From the NCBI GenBank assembly GCA_013423325.1, contig BLJB01000149.1, positions 62,001-126,000 of the forward strand: a stretch of 64,000 bases of DNA, given 5' to 3'. Below, piece by piece: positions 43,133 through 55,042 of this stretch. The position numbers were made by a program, and so were the translations under genes. Each line of letters opens with the position of its first letter. Position 1 is the first letter of the stretch. The notes beneath the pieces were generated by a model, which worked only from the letters and a program-made list of their open reading frames with translations, did no database searches and was not told the origin of the DNA. This DNA comes from Usnea hakonensis (Eukaryota > Ascomycota > Lecanoromycetes > Lecanorales > Parmeliaceae).

Positions 43133-46100
43133 TCAACTATACCCCCACTGCCTCATCCAATTCCCCATCCACACCTCCCCCACCGCCCCCAACGCCCTCA
43201 ACGTCCCGCTCCCCTTGACCGTCTCCTCGGTACTCAACCCCGCCCCCTCCCCCTCCCCCTCCATCACGCCCTCCAAAAACCCCACCAACTTCAACGCCGG
43301 ATTCATCCTCTCCTCCTCCACCACCACCGTCATCATATCCTCCTCCTCGTGACCATCCGCGCGTTTCTGCGAATAGGCGGGAGCGTTCAGGGAAGAGGAT
43401 TGCAGCAAGAGCATCCAGGAGGCGAAGGGCACTATTTCGAGGTTTGTGGCTGCGCAGGCGCGTTTGATGATGGGGGTTAGGGCGGGCCAGGTTGTGGGGG
43501 TGGGGTTTACGATGTTGTAGACTGGGGAGAGGGGGGAGGGGGGGGGAGCGTTGGGGTTGCTGGTGCTGGGTGGAGGGGGGGCTGGTTGCTCTGCTGTTTG
43601 TTCTTCGGCGTGAAGCTGGTGGTGCGAGGGATTCGAGTCTGGCTTTTGGGAATCGGTACCCGTGGTGGTGGTGGTGGTGATGCTGGTAGGCACTGCATCT
43701 GCGGCGTGAGAGTCCCCCAGCTGACGATCTTCCGCTCCCGACTGTTTCTCAGACTCGTAGAAGAGTTCCAGGATGATCCGCGCTGCGACATCGACCGGGA
43801 TCCAATCGACTACATCGCGTGATCCCAGCGACGCGGGTAGTTTGCCCATGTGGACGGAGCTTGCGATCAAGCTTGGTATCCATTCGCGCTGATTCCATAC
43901 CCCGCTCTCAGTCGTCGGGCCTGCAATTTGTCCGAGGCGGTAAATAGCCGTTTGCAAACCCGACTTCTGACTCGCGGCCGCGAGGAGTCGTTCGGCGATG
44001 GACTTTGACTGCGCGTAACCCATGTCTTCGGCCGTGTGCCAGTCATCCATGACGGTCTCCGGAACTGGGTCCTCGTGATAGTCCGCCCAGGCGGTTGCCG
44101 TTGCTATGGTGGAGATGAAGGCGAGACGGGTGAGACGCGGGGCCTGCGAGGCGAAGTCAATTAGGTAGCGGAGACCTTGCAGGTGGGAGTTTGCGTAAGA
44201 GTCGAGGGATCGGATGAAGTTCAAGTCCCAAGCGTTGTGGATCACATGTGTCACGCTCTGGGCGAGGCTTCCGTACATTTTTTGTTCAAGCCCGAGATTA
44301 GGGTCGGAGAGACTGCACTGCAGATACGTAATCCTTTCACCCTTCCAAGCTAGACCCTTTTGCGTAAAAGAGTTTGTCTGGCGGACTTGCGCATCGTCGC
44401 CCCTATTCAGGCAATAGATCATTTCAACGGCTGGGTTCAAAGATAAGGAACTCAGTAGGTAAGAGCCCAAAGATCCCGTGGAGCCTGTCAGTAGCACAAC
44501 AAGCTTTCGACTTGGAGCCATTTGTTTGTCACTGTGAGCTATAGGCAGAGTCTCCAATAAATCTTCAAAGACGTCTTGCATTTTATGCGCGTCAACCCCA
44601 GGTGCAGTAGACCGACCCAGGTCTACCAGAGTCTTCTCGAGCTTACTCAGGGTAGAATGAGCATAGATGATCTCAGCGCTTACATGTTGCGTGTTGGGCA
44701 TGTAGCGCTTTAGGTAGGCATTGATCTGCTTCGAGAGCGCAATGACCTGCAAAGACTCGAGCCCAAGCTCAAATAAATCTGCATCGTCGGTAAGATCTTC
44801 CTTCAACGGTATGGCGGATGCGACGATGTGATGAAGAAAGACGTGCAAATCATCTGGTCCACACTCGAGTCCATGTGGGAGATTTTTGGGTAAATCAGGC
44901 GAGTCACAGATGATGTCGATTTCTTCTTGGTACCGTTTAAGAGTAGCCTTGCGCTGAACGGTACCCTTGGCAGCTCGGAAAACAGGTTTCCCAGGCCGTG
45001 TAAAGATTATGCAATCCTTCATGATCCGACCAAAAGACGGACAGCTATCGTTTGCACGCTGGACTGTAGGCCAAATATCGTCCAGCAACGTCAATTTCGA
45101 TTCTTGGCTTGATGGGAAATCGGCGGGTTCTACAAGAAGGAATGAATGGAATTTGCCTTCACCGCCAACAAGAGCAGACACAACAGCTGGATGTACCGAG
45201 ATGATGCCCTCCATATCAATCGGGTTGAGCTTTTCCCCACTTGTGAACAAGATGAGATCATCACGTCGGCCACGGTAGCGCCATAATTTGTCCTTTGTTG
45301 GATGCTTTTCGTATAGATCCTTGGTGCAAAATTCCGAAAGGTTGGGATATGTATAAAAGATACTCTGAAATGGTTCAAAGTCTTTGTTGCGAATGACACA
45401 ATGCTCGTATAGTCCGTCTGCACCCACTGGCCGAAAATCATTGCCGTAAAAAGGACTGTATGAGACATAGTCCCAGTCGCTGCGATCGGTGATTTCAATT
45501 GGAAGATAGCCCATTTCTGTGGAGCCGATGATTGTGGACAAGTTCGTTGCCGCCGCTATCGTGTCCCCTACATTCTTTGGTAGGGTACTCCCCGCAAAGA
45601 AGACATATTGCAATTCTTGTAGCCGTGTTAGCTGCTGAGGGTCATTGTAGATATCTATCAGCGTTGTTGATGGCAGAGCAGTACCCTGAACTCTGGCAAG
45701 ATGGTGAACTTGATCTGCTATATTTGCCGTCAACGGCTGATTTGCTGGTGGAAGAACCCCGACGACACCATAGAAGGCTGCTAAGCCTACAAGCAAGGTG
45801 TAAGCTGCGGTATGAGTCAAAGGGAACCCTACGAGCATCCTGGATCCTTTTAGCGACGGACCAATGACCTCTTGGCCACCTAGAGAAGGTATTAGATTGT
45901 AAGCATCCATAGATGAAAAGGTGCCATGGTTGAGAATGACGGACTTTGGAAGTCCCGTTGACCCTGACGTGTGAAGGGCGAGAAAGGGCATATATCGCGC
46001 TTCGTCAAAGGATTTCTTGTATGTATATGGAGCAACATCCGCTGACTGGAGAAAGAAGTCTAGACTTGGAATTTGCGCCACTTTCATCTCCTTCTTCCGG

Positions 46101-46602
46101 AGAATCTGTCGTACAATCGGAGGCACCTTCTCTGGTACCAGGAATATCAAACATTTTGTCTCGTCAATCAAAGATAGATGAGCTTCTAGGGTGTTTCGAG
46201 GAGAGTTGAAAAGAGCCTTCAAATCGTCAGGTATAGTATGACCATGACGACTCGGCTCACCTTGTAGCCAGTCTTGACCGCGGCAAAAGCTATGATTGGA
46301 TATAGCAAATCCGACGGACCAATGTAACCGAGAGTGTCATGCCCTTGACCTACACCAAGAGAGCGTTCCAACCACCAAGAGCATTGGTTGACGGCAGTCG
46401 AGAAAGTTCCGTAGCTTATATCCCTATAACCCTCCTTCAGATCAATAGATCTCGGTATAGCTACAAAAGTATCCTCTGGGAATGACAGCGCATGCTCGTC
46501 TACAAGAGTGGGTAAAAGTCTTTGACCAGGCGGGCCAACGTCTGCCCTGAAGTCGGCACTAGTCATGGCGGAGACAGGCCGTGATGCTGATGCCGGCTTC
46601 AA
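43133..46602 (-). CDS. NRPS-like carboxylic acid reductase (A-T-R)
   Basis: Exons 46602..46261 and 46216..43133 (44-nt intron, phase 0) give 1141 aa. The adenylation domain has LALHTSGSTGLPKSVILNHG near residue 196 and the later GSTEMGYL and LWRYRGRRDDLILFTSGEKL. The carrier domain holds the phosphopantetheine Ser602 in FELGLESLQVIAL. The thioester reductase has the nucleotide motif VVLLTGSTGSLGSYLL (about 680) and a YxxxK site, YAQSKSIAERL (about 847). A Thr/Pro/His-rich, low-complexity insertion of about 70 residues sits in the reductase near the C-terminus. There is no condensation domain. Enzymes of this build activate a free acid, load it on the carrier and release it reductively as aldehyde or alcohol. 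The acid cannot be predicted by eye. A second ATG at residue 13 is also possible as start. Confidence 0.88.
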
Positions 46603-47686
46603 GATTTTTGCAACAGGGTTCTAGCCAGCGAAGTCGACAGTGAGTCGGAAAACAAAGGGTCGAAGACAATTGACTACAGACTGCGTCTTAGTGAAGTGAG
46701 TCATACTACTTCCAACATGGTAAGATGTATTTTCATTGGCTAGGTCTTGCCATGTCTTCCTTGCATTACGCAGCCTGGCTGTTGGACGCTGTGCTGCTGA
46801 GAACGTCCAGTGAGACGTGATGGAAGTCTCTCACCCTCTCCCTACAACCTCTTTCCGGAGGGTGGGGAAGACAGTGGCAGGCTCGGAGTAGATGCAGGGA
46901 AGAGTACATTTTGATAGTTGAATGAGTTGTGGAGAATTCTTAGAGTGCATAAGTTGGTATGCAAGTTTTTGGCGCATCCAATATGTTTCTCGATGAGTAT
47001 GACCTAAAGTAGTGTGTACTCCGTAAGGCTAAGATTAATGTGGTCATACCGAGCAATCTCTTGCTGCTTTAGCGGCTGATAGTCCCCGTCGGGTATCGGT
47101 CTTGATTATTGATCACTGAAGGTAAAGTACGGTAGGTAGAGTACTTATGGAAGGTAAAATGTTTCTAGTCGCCTATTATTGTTTTGTATTGAGACTGAAG
47201 GTCCCCGCAATTCCACGGCGAGTTTTAATTTCTCGCCTCTTCTTCCCACCCTTGACCCTACCGAGTACTCCCCTAATGACCCCACTTTTGCCAATTCAAT
47301 TCATGGAGATCACTGATCAATAGAGATTAGAGACGGTCTCAACAATTTTATCATGCATGGGAAACGAAGCGTTCTACTTTCCTTGCAGCGCATGCTTTCC
47401 CCCCCCTTCCCCCCAAATTTCGAAACATTAACGTGGGCACTCCCTATTTCCCGTCCGAAACTTGCATGGGGGCATTGGCACTCCTGTCTCATACATACTC
47501 TAGTATACCGTTACATTCGACAATGCGGAAAGATGTCAGCGCCCCAGATATCGCTGCTGGCGAACCCGGTTCGTTTGCAATGCATCATCTGTACTTGTTG
47601 CAAGATACAGCCGAACAATTATATTATTACTGCCAGACTGCTGCACACTTGTCACCGGTCAAACCCGTGCACGGTCTTGTTTCATC
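46603..47686. promoter_or_regulatory. Divergent intergenic, A-T-R reductase / secreted GMC oxidase
   Basis: The 1.08 kb between two divergent genes holds both promoters. No gene is supported. GGTAAAGTACGGTAGGTAGAG-type strings and GAGTACTC near 47262-47268 are simple repeats of the GTAC type seen elsewhere in the window. A shared promoter would allow joint control, but no specific site is claimed. Confidence 0.45.
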
Positions 47687-49687
47687 ATGCTCCCATTACT
47701 TCTAGTGACCGTTACTCTTTTCAGCAGTGTCTCTGCAGTACCTAATCCCTCACACCCACTGTCTAGCCGGCAGTTGCCAACAGGTAGCTCGCTTGCGCAA
47801 CCTGGTGACGCGACCTTTGATGTTATAATTGTTGGTGGAGGAACGGCAGGCCTGACTGTTGCGTCAAGATTAGCAGAGAATCATGCCATCAGTGTAGCAG
47901 TCGTTGAAGCTGGGGGATTTTACGAGCTTGATAGTGGCAACATCAGCGTTGTCCCTGGATATAGTACCTTCTATGCCGGCACTAACCCAAATGATACCGA
48001 CCCTGAGATTGATTGGAACTTCGTCACTACCCCTCAAGCAGCACGTATCCCGCTTCGTAGGCCGCGCCACATAGCAAGCTAATCCGTTCTAGGGCGCCGC
48101 TGACCGAGAACTGCATTACGCACGTGGAAAGACACTAGGAGGTTCATCTGCACGCAACTTTTTACTCTATCATCGGTAAGCTAGTCGATACGTGCAGCTG
48201 TCAGAATATGATACTCATGGCGGGGTAGGCAAACAGTCGGATCAGCAGACCTATGGGCAGACGAGGTAGGGGATCAAAGCTATACATTCGCGAACCTCTT
48301 GCCATACTACAAAAAGAGTGTGCGTTATACTTCGTCAAAACTTGCTTATTCAAACAGCTCCAACACCCAAGACACATCAGCATTTAGCGCTGCCGGGGGA
48401 CCCCTTGAAGTATCTTTTGGAGGGTACAATGACCCATTTGCGAGCTGGGCCCAGCAAGGACTCGAAAGTATTGGACAAGAAGCAATTGACGGCTTCCAAA
48501 GCGGAAACTTGATAGGCTCAGCCTATTTCCCATCAACTATCGACCCTGTCAAAGCTACTCGCTCGTCCTCAGAGTCTAGTTTCCTCCAATCGGTCCTCGA
48601 TACTGCCACATCGTTGAAGATTTACAGCAACACATTGGCACAGAAGATACTCTTCGCAGGGCAGACTGCCACTGCGGTCCAAGTGTCGTCAGAAGGCACC
48701 GACTACGTCCTGACTGCTCGCAAGGAGATAATCATCTCAGCAGGCGCTTTCCAATCCCCCCAACTGCTCATGGTCTCTGGCATTGGTCCGCGGGAGACAT
48801 TGCAGGCCTTGGGCATCCCAGTAGTCAAAGACCTCGCCGGTGTGGGCCAAAATCTCTGCGACCAAGCATACTTCGGCACCACATTCCCCGTCAAGGTGCC
48901 TACCGCCTCGGCAGGATTGAACGACCCGGCATTAGCCCAAGCAGCCATCCAAGAGTACCAAAACAGCGCGTCCGGACCCCTCTCCGTCGCCGCGACCGGC
49001 GTCCTCGGCTGGGAAAAGCTCCCCTCGCCGTACCGCGACACCCTCACCCAAACAGCCATTGATACCCTGAGTTCCTCCTTCCCAGCCGACTGGCCCGAAC
49101 TCGAATACCTCCCCGTAAGCGGCGTCCTCGGCTACCAGGGCGACTACCAAACCGAAGACCCCATCGACGGCAACAACTACGCCACCATCGCCACCGCCGT
49201 CGTCGCCCCCCTCAGCCGCGGCAACATCTCAATCACCTCCCCACACATGTCCGACCCCCCCCTCATCAACCCAAACTGGCTCACCCACCCCGTCGACATC
49301 GAACTCGCAATCGCCTCCTTCAAACGCCAGCGCCAGGTCTGGCGCTCCCTCGCGAACCTCACTACCGGACCGGAGAAAATCCCCGGGACCCAAGTCCAGT
49401 CAGATGCCGATATCCTGGCTTTCATCCGCGATAGCCTCGCGCCCCTCTGGCACGCTGCCGCGACTTGTAAAATGGGCCGCCTGGAGGATCCGATGGCTGT
49501 TCTGGATCCGCATATGAGGGTGTACGGCGTGGGGAATCTGCGCGTGGTGGATGCGAGTAGTTTTCCGTTCTTGCCGCCGGGGCATCCCCAGGCGACTATT
49601 TATGCGGTGGCGGAGAAGATTGCGAGTGAGATTGTGATGCAGTTGACGTTGCCTGCTGTAAGGACGAGTCTGACGGGGGTGGCTTGA
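47687..49687 (+). CDS. Secreted GMC-family FAD oxidase
   Basis: Exons 47687..48040, 48093..48175 and 48229..49687 give 631 aa. A cleavable signal peptide (MLPLLLVTVTLFSSVSA) precedes the FAD motif VIIVGGGTAGLTVASRL (about residue 46) and the second FAD signature HYARGKTLGGSSARNF. The active-site His residues are His554 in PLWHAAATCKMG and His598 in PPGHPQATIY. N-glycosylation sequons are present. This is the aryl-alcohol/glucose oxidase type of glucose-methanol-choline enzymes, which make H2O2 outside the cell while oxidising alcohols. The first intron can only be closed in frame with a GC donor (GCACGT at 48041); both nearby GT sites shift the frame. So the gene is either spliced through a rare GC-AG intron or damaged at the donor. 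Confidence 0.85.
48041..48092 (+). other. Candidate GC-AG intron
   Basis: Family alignment by eye requires joining TTPQA directly to GAADRELHYARG. The boundary bases are GCACGT...TTCTAG. A consensus donor would be GTACGT, one transition away. The alternative GT donors at 48044 and 48056 both give phase 1 and a stop soon after the acceptor. Confidence 0.5.
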
Positions 49688-49742
49688 GGGGGAAAGGGGA
49701 GGGGTGGGAAGGGAGAGTGTAGAGTGATTATTGTAGTTTTTT

Positions 49743-49776
<34 letters not shown>

Positions 49777-50030
49777 AANNTGTGGGGGGGGGGGGGGGGG
49801 GGGGTTGAGCGCTGTGGAAAAGTACATATTTAGGTATGTGGAAAGGGGAGACGTAGAATGATGAACATCATAGCGATATCTTTTTCTGAGACAATGATTC
49901 ATAAAAAATGTATTGGATGATATACAAGCCATATCAATAGCACTCTATCCCCAATTATGGACTACTACAACATCGACTCATAAAAAACAGTCCGTCGTCT
50001 CATTCCATGGGCACATTCCCTCAAAACCTT
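49688..50030. other. Convergent spacer with poly-G run and assembly gap
   Basis: Contains a G homopolymer from about 49745 to 49802 broken by AAANNTGT; two unknown bases mark an assembly gap, so length and sequence here are unreliable. No gene. Confidence 0.85.
49745..49802. repeat. Poly-G tract with NN gap
   Basis: About 30 G, then AAANN and a further G run of about 18. A G-quadruplex could form, but the sequence may be an assembly artefact. Confidence 0.8.
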
Positions 50031-51418
50031 TCAAAAATTGATCCCAATTTTCCGATCATGCTGCTCGAGCGTCTGCTGCCTCAAAATATTCTCCGGCCCC
50101 ACCACAGCCTTAGTATCGAACCTCGACGGACTAGTCCCCACCCGCGTCGTCACGACCGCCTCCGGCGGCACCGCCATCCCACTCTCCATATCCCCCGGCA
50201 GCTTCGCGAACCCGGTCCTGCTCTCGCCGTTCGCGCCGGTGTAATTCGGGCGCATGTTTTTGAGCTGGATGGTGGAGGGTTTGGATTTGAGGTGGGAGGA
50301 GGGTTCGTGGTCGAGGGTCATTGCGGAGTGGGATTTGGAGGAGAGTTGGCGGACGCGGAGGATGAGGGGGCCGAGGGTTGGGAGGGAGGCGCAGGTTATG
50401 CCGAGGGATTGCTCGATGATGGTGAAGATGGAGGCGGTGACGATGGTGTAGGTTATGTCGGCTTCGACGACTTGGCTGAAGGCGGTGACGCGGACGATGG
50501 AAGCGACGCAGGCGCTGTGGGAGGGAGGAGTCAGCTATCATGGATATTCTTTTTTTTCGAGTAGTTGAGTCTTGTGTCTTGATTTATAGCATGCGGATCG
50601 GGGGTTTAGGGTTATACATTGGACTTACAATAAACCGAGTAAAAAGATGCTGCTCAGACTAATCTTTTGCCGAGTCTCCAACTTGAGGCGCCAGACCATT
50701 GGCATCGTGAGGCAGAGGATCATAAAGTCAATCAAAAGATTTGCCACCCCATTCCAGCGATAGAATGAATTTTGGTCGATGCATGTCCCGCCCTTGATGG
50801 TCTTGTCCCAATAAAAGGTGACTGGCGTACACTCAAAGACGGCGACAAAGAGAGCGATGACGTAGTAGAGAAGCACGATACTCCAAGCTGCAGCGAGGAG
50901 CCAGCGAAACCAGCGTACCACGCCAAAAATGCGGTAGTAGAGCAGGATGAGTGACGTCTTGATGGCCACAGCGCTCGAAAAGTAGAGGATCTGGATAGCC
51001 AGCAGGGTCTAGATACATGGGACTTTTTCTCAGGACGAGTATGTTCAAGGCACTCCAGTATCTGTACGACATACCTTGAAGAAATTCGAGATGCCGTGCT
51101 CATCAATGGGACCGCCGACTGCTGTGGTGTGGCGGCCCAAGCCACCTTTGCTAACCTGAATCCAGTAGCCCGTACTTAGGGCGAGATTTAAAAACTTTGA
51201 AGGCGATTAGGCAAGTGAACAAAGATGAATTGAGAAAACAGGCCAGGCTGACTTACCAGAGCAATCACGAGAGTCCAATCATCCCACCAAAAGTTTGCGG
51301 CCGATATCGATCTCGCAGTCAGGCGCAAGGCAACGGCAATTGCAGCGACGATGATGAGGGAAATGGTACCACCGTAGACGCCCGAAGTACGGCTCTGGTA
51401 ATAGATGTCATTTGACAT
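50031..51418 (-). CDS. PTH11-like seven-membrane-span protein
   Basis: Exons 51418..51257, 51194..51075, 51008..50629 and 50514..50031 give 381 aa; all phases agree. Begins MSNDIYYQSRTSGVYGG. Membrane spans include ISLIIVAAIAVALRLTAR with the family motif FWWDDWTLVIAL, LNLALSTGYWIQVSKGGLG, IQILYFSSAVAIKTSLILLY (then RIFG), WLLAAAWSIVLLYYVIALFV, NGVANLLIDFMILCLTMPMV, LSSIFLLGLLFACVASIVRV and ITYTIVTASIFTIIEQSLGI. ECTPVTFYWDK and GGTCIDQNSFYRWNG form the Cys-bearing outer loop. The long tail is polar. There is no CFEM domain. These rhodopsin-like fungal proteins include the host-surface receptor Pth11, but most members are uncharacterised, so a receptor role is only possible. Confidence 0.87.
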
Positions 51419-52942
51419 GCTGGATTATGTTTGTATGCAAGGCAACGGGCATAAAGTCGGGGGAATGGACTGAAGATTAAGATATCTATCACGAGGGTCA
51501 ACATTGCGGACATTGCTGATTTCTCTGGTCCCGGTGAAACGCAGCTCGGCATGCTGCATGATTCCAATTTCCAACCTTCTCCAAATCTACGCCAGAGGCG
51601 GCGGGAGGTGTGGAGCTGCATCACGTCCATCTTGATTGGGCCAAGTCCATCTCTATAAAAAGTGTCCGGCCGGTCCACTAAGAGTGTAGACGGCCCCGCA
51701 CTAGTCCCTACCTTTAAAAAAAGGCATCTGATAGGCGTAATTCTTTCTTTTTGCGCCCAGAGCGCCTAGCTCAATTGAGTGCAAAGTGCGGTGCATGATG
51801 CATGAGGAAGTGAGGACCTGGGGTATGAGATGATTCCTTTGGGTTAGCAAGGAAGGAGGGAGTGCAAGTGGATGAGCCGATCGCATGTTTGAGCTGCTAC
51901 TGTCTCAGCATATTTCCGCAGAACTAGGATTGGACAAGATAGGCCACTAGAAAGATGAGAGATGCTAAGGTACTTACAATACTCTACTAAGCGGGCGAAG
52001 GGATCCAAGTCAGACACTATTCTCAGCTGACCCAGGAGAGCGTCATCCCAACCCTCCACATTAAATGGTTAGTATGATAAAGATAACTCAAGTGCTTATA
52101 CTTTTAGTCTAGCGAATCCATGATAAAGTAGAATCTCGATGCTGTGCGGATGCTTATTTATACTTCTTGATATGTTGAGTACGAGTACTACCTTAATGTA
52201 CATGTAGATATTAGACTACCTAAGATATCATCATAAAACTTACTCTAGCTTTAGTGCCGGTACACGAGGTACAAATAAGGTAAGAAGGTACCTACGTATT
52301 TTAGCCTCGGCACACGATGGACCGAGCCGATTTGGCCAATTGCTTGACGCCATTTTCCCATACCCCTTTTGCCCTCTTGCACCCACATTTGATTTTTCAG
52401 CTCCTGACTGGACGCAAATGCGATTATGCAAAGTCGCATAAGTCAGAGTTGCAGCTGAACAGCTCCACTTTTTACAACAATGCCATGCTGTAGGATTACC
52501 CCGCTTGATGCTGCTTTTACCATCGGGATCCTGATCCTGATTCCCGTGCCCGACATGATTTTTTTGATTGGATCGCTAGAGACGAGGCATTGACTAAAAC
52601 ATGCAGGCAACAAGGATGGTTGAAATGTTTATCGGAGTACTTTTTATTTTACGCTTTTCACCATTCACTTTTCAGGCCATGAATCACTTAAGCTGCATGA
52701 TGTCGAGGCTGAGAGTCTAGGCTAATCTTGCTCTTTGCTGACCTATTTTGAAAGACTCTTATGGTCTAGCTTCTTATTCAAGATAGACCATGAACAGCAG
52801 GAGAAGCCTGATGGAGCTGTGTGCTGTACTACATTGTTTTGAAACGTCTTCCGACTAGAATGCTCAATACATTTAGTGATTGCAGCAATCCAGTGGGCCA
52901 AGCTATTCATTAAGTCTCATTAATCCAAGTTTTGGTATAAAC
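51419..52942. promoter_or_regulatory. Divergent intergenic, PTH11-like / second GMC gene
   Basis: About 1.5 kb between divergent genes. No full gene is supported. A minus-strand fragment at about 51989-52056 reads GWDDALLGQLRIVSDLDPFA and ends at a GTAAGT donor, but it has no clear start or following exon. Confidence 0.4.
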
Positions 52943-55042
52943 ATGGCACCAATCTTTGATTTCATAATTGTTGGAGGTAAGTCAAGCCCATGTCTCCAAA
53001 ATCCCCTATTGGCTATAAGTGACCGTTACTTGGCAGGAGGTACCGCAGGCTGTGCGTTAGCCTCAAACCTATCAAGGGCATTGAAGAACCACCAAGTGCT
53101 CTTGCTCGAAGCTGGTGGTACCAACACTAACCCTGACCATCAAACCTATGGTGAAAGACATTGGACTCTTGCCAACGCGCCTGGGTATAATTGGGGGTAC
53201 AAGACTGTTCGGCAAACTCAGCTAGATCGAGAGATCGACCAAAGCCGGGGAAAAGGACTTGGGGGCAGCTCGGCCATCAATTTTTGCGTCTACACGCGCG
53301 GGCCGAAAGCGGATTACGATCATTGGGCCGAGCAGGTAGGGGATGACTCGTGGTGCTGGGAGAATGTACAGCAAAGATTTAAAAAGGTAGCCTACTCGGA
53401 GCCCTAGAAAGAATTAGTCAGGGCTGAGAAGAATGTGTTCAGATCGAGAATTTCCAAGAAACACCGCAGGAACAGCGGAAATGGGTCAACCCTTCACCAT
53501 CTGCACATGGCGAACATGGGTAAGCTCCCTTTAACAGCTGTTGCTATGGGCTGACCAGTCTAGTGTTGTTGGTGTGGGTCTGGCGGACTGGGAGCCTGAA
53601 TTTGGTGACTTCCTCGACGGCCTTTATGAACACTACCCAGAAAATCTCAACAATAACTCAGGAGATCCCCTTGGAGTCGCGGTCTGCCAAGTCAGTGCTC
53701 GTGCTGGTTGTCGAACAACGGCTTCTGGCGCATATCTTTCAGATGTGCCGTCCAATCTTACCATTTTGACAGATGTAGTCGCCGAGAAGATACTATTTGA
53801 TCAAGACAAAGCTGTAGGTGTCGCAACAAACATGGGCGAACAATGTGAGACATGTTAAAGGTACAGGGGGTTTTCGTATTGTCGCTGATACTTTTTAGAT
53901 CATGCAAGAAAAGAAGTAATCTTGTCGGCTGGGGCCCTCGATTCACCGAAGCTACTGCTACTTTCTGGCGTTGGACCTGAAACTGAGCTCTCCAAGCTTC
54001 ACATTCCCGTCGTCGTAGATCTGCCTGGTGTCGGACAAAACCTCTGTGATCGACTCTTTCTTGAGCTTGTCAGTGTTAGGAAACCGGGTACCCACCACCG
54101 CACATCGTACATAACCTCACCAGCTGGGCTGGATGAACCGCGAAAACAGTGGATCAAAGATGGATCAGGGCCTCTCGCCGGATATTATTTACCTCAAATG
54201 ATTGGGTATTTCAAAAGCGACAAGGTCATCCAGTCAGAGGAATTCAAAGGTCTCGACAGCAAAAGGCAGAGAGCTTTGACTGCAGAGACCAAGCCACACT
54301 ATGAGATTGTCTCGGTACGCGTTTTTGACTGGCTCGCCTTTACTTTTTTATCACAGTACCTCAATCCCAAGAATTCGCTGACCATGGGCCCTCCAATAGC
54401 ATAATCCAAGCCCCAGCGTCCAAGCTCCTGAAACTTACATTGGGATGGCAACAGCATTCGAAGGAAATTATGCGGCTCGGGGATCCGTGTCACTAAAATC
54501 CGCTGACCCAAAAGACCCACCAGTCATAGACCCGAAATTCCTCGTTGAACCCTATGACCGACGTGTTGCAATCGAAGCCGTTCGCGAAACCCTCAAGCTT
54601 ATTGATTCGCCGCAAATGGCCAAGGGGCAAGTTCGTCTCGCCACCGGACCAGAAGACCGGACGGACGAAGCGATCCTGGTGTGTTTCTATCTTAATCCCA
54701 CTTTTTGGAAAGTCACTGATACAGGACACGTTTAGGATTATGTCCGCAAAACAGCAATCAGCATGTGGCACTGCAGCGGTACTGTCCGGATGGGTAAGGA
54801 AGGAGATCCCGGCACATGCGTTGACAGCAATTTTCGAGTTTGTGGAGTCAAAGGTCTTAGAGTCGCCGATATGAGTGTGACGCCATTCCTACTCAGGTAT
54901 GTGGGATTATCAGTGCTTTGAATATGAATCTGTCTTGTTCGGTACTAACAGACATTCCCAACTCATCAGTGCCCACACCCAAGCTGCTGCTTACTTAATT
55001 GGCGAAACCGCGGCGGAGAAGATCATTGCCGAATACAAGTAG
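52943..55042 (+). CDS. GMC-family oxidoreductase, eight exons
   Basis: Exons 52943..52976, 53037..53386, 53443..53519, 53564..53844, 53899..54314, 54400..54678, 54736..54896 and 54970..55042 give 556 aa, every junction in phase. Starts MAPIFDFIIVGGGTAGCALA, so the FAD motif is at the very N-terminus and there is no signal peptide. The second FAD signature is GKGLGGSSAINFCVYTRGP; VILSAGALDSPKLLLLSGVG is the conserved mid motif. Active-site His are His491 in ISMWHCSGTVRMG and His535 in SAHTQAAAYL. This is a probably intracellular GMC dehydrogenase or oxidase of the choline/alcohol type. The first intron (60 nt) lies inside the dinucleotide-binding motif, has no stop and keeps frame if retained. 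Exon 6 was placed at CAT 54400 because it restores QAPETYIGMATAFEGNYAA. Confidence 0.85.

Noticed and set aside
50131..50541. 136-codon His/Arg-rich minus frame
   Set aside because: Shadow of the last exon of the PTH11-like gene in another frame.
51988..52059. Coding-like fragment GWDDALLGQLRIVSDL with GTAAGT donor
   Set aside because: No start codon and no following exon could be found; too short to call.
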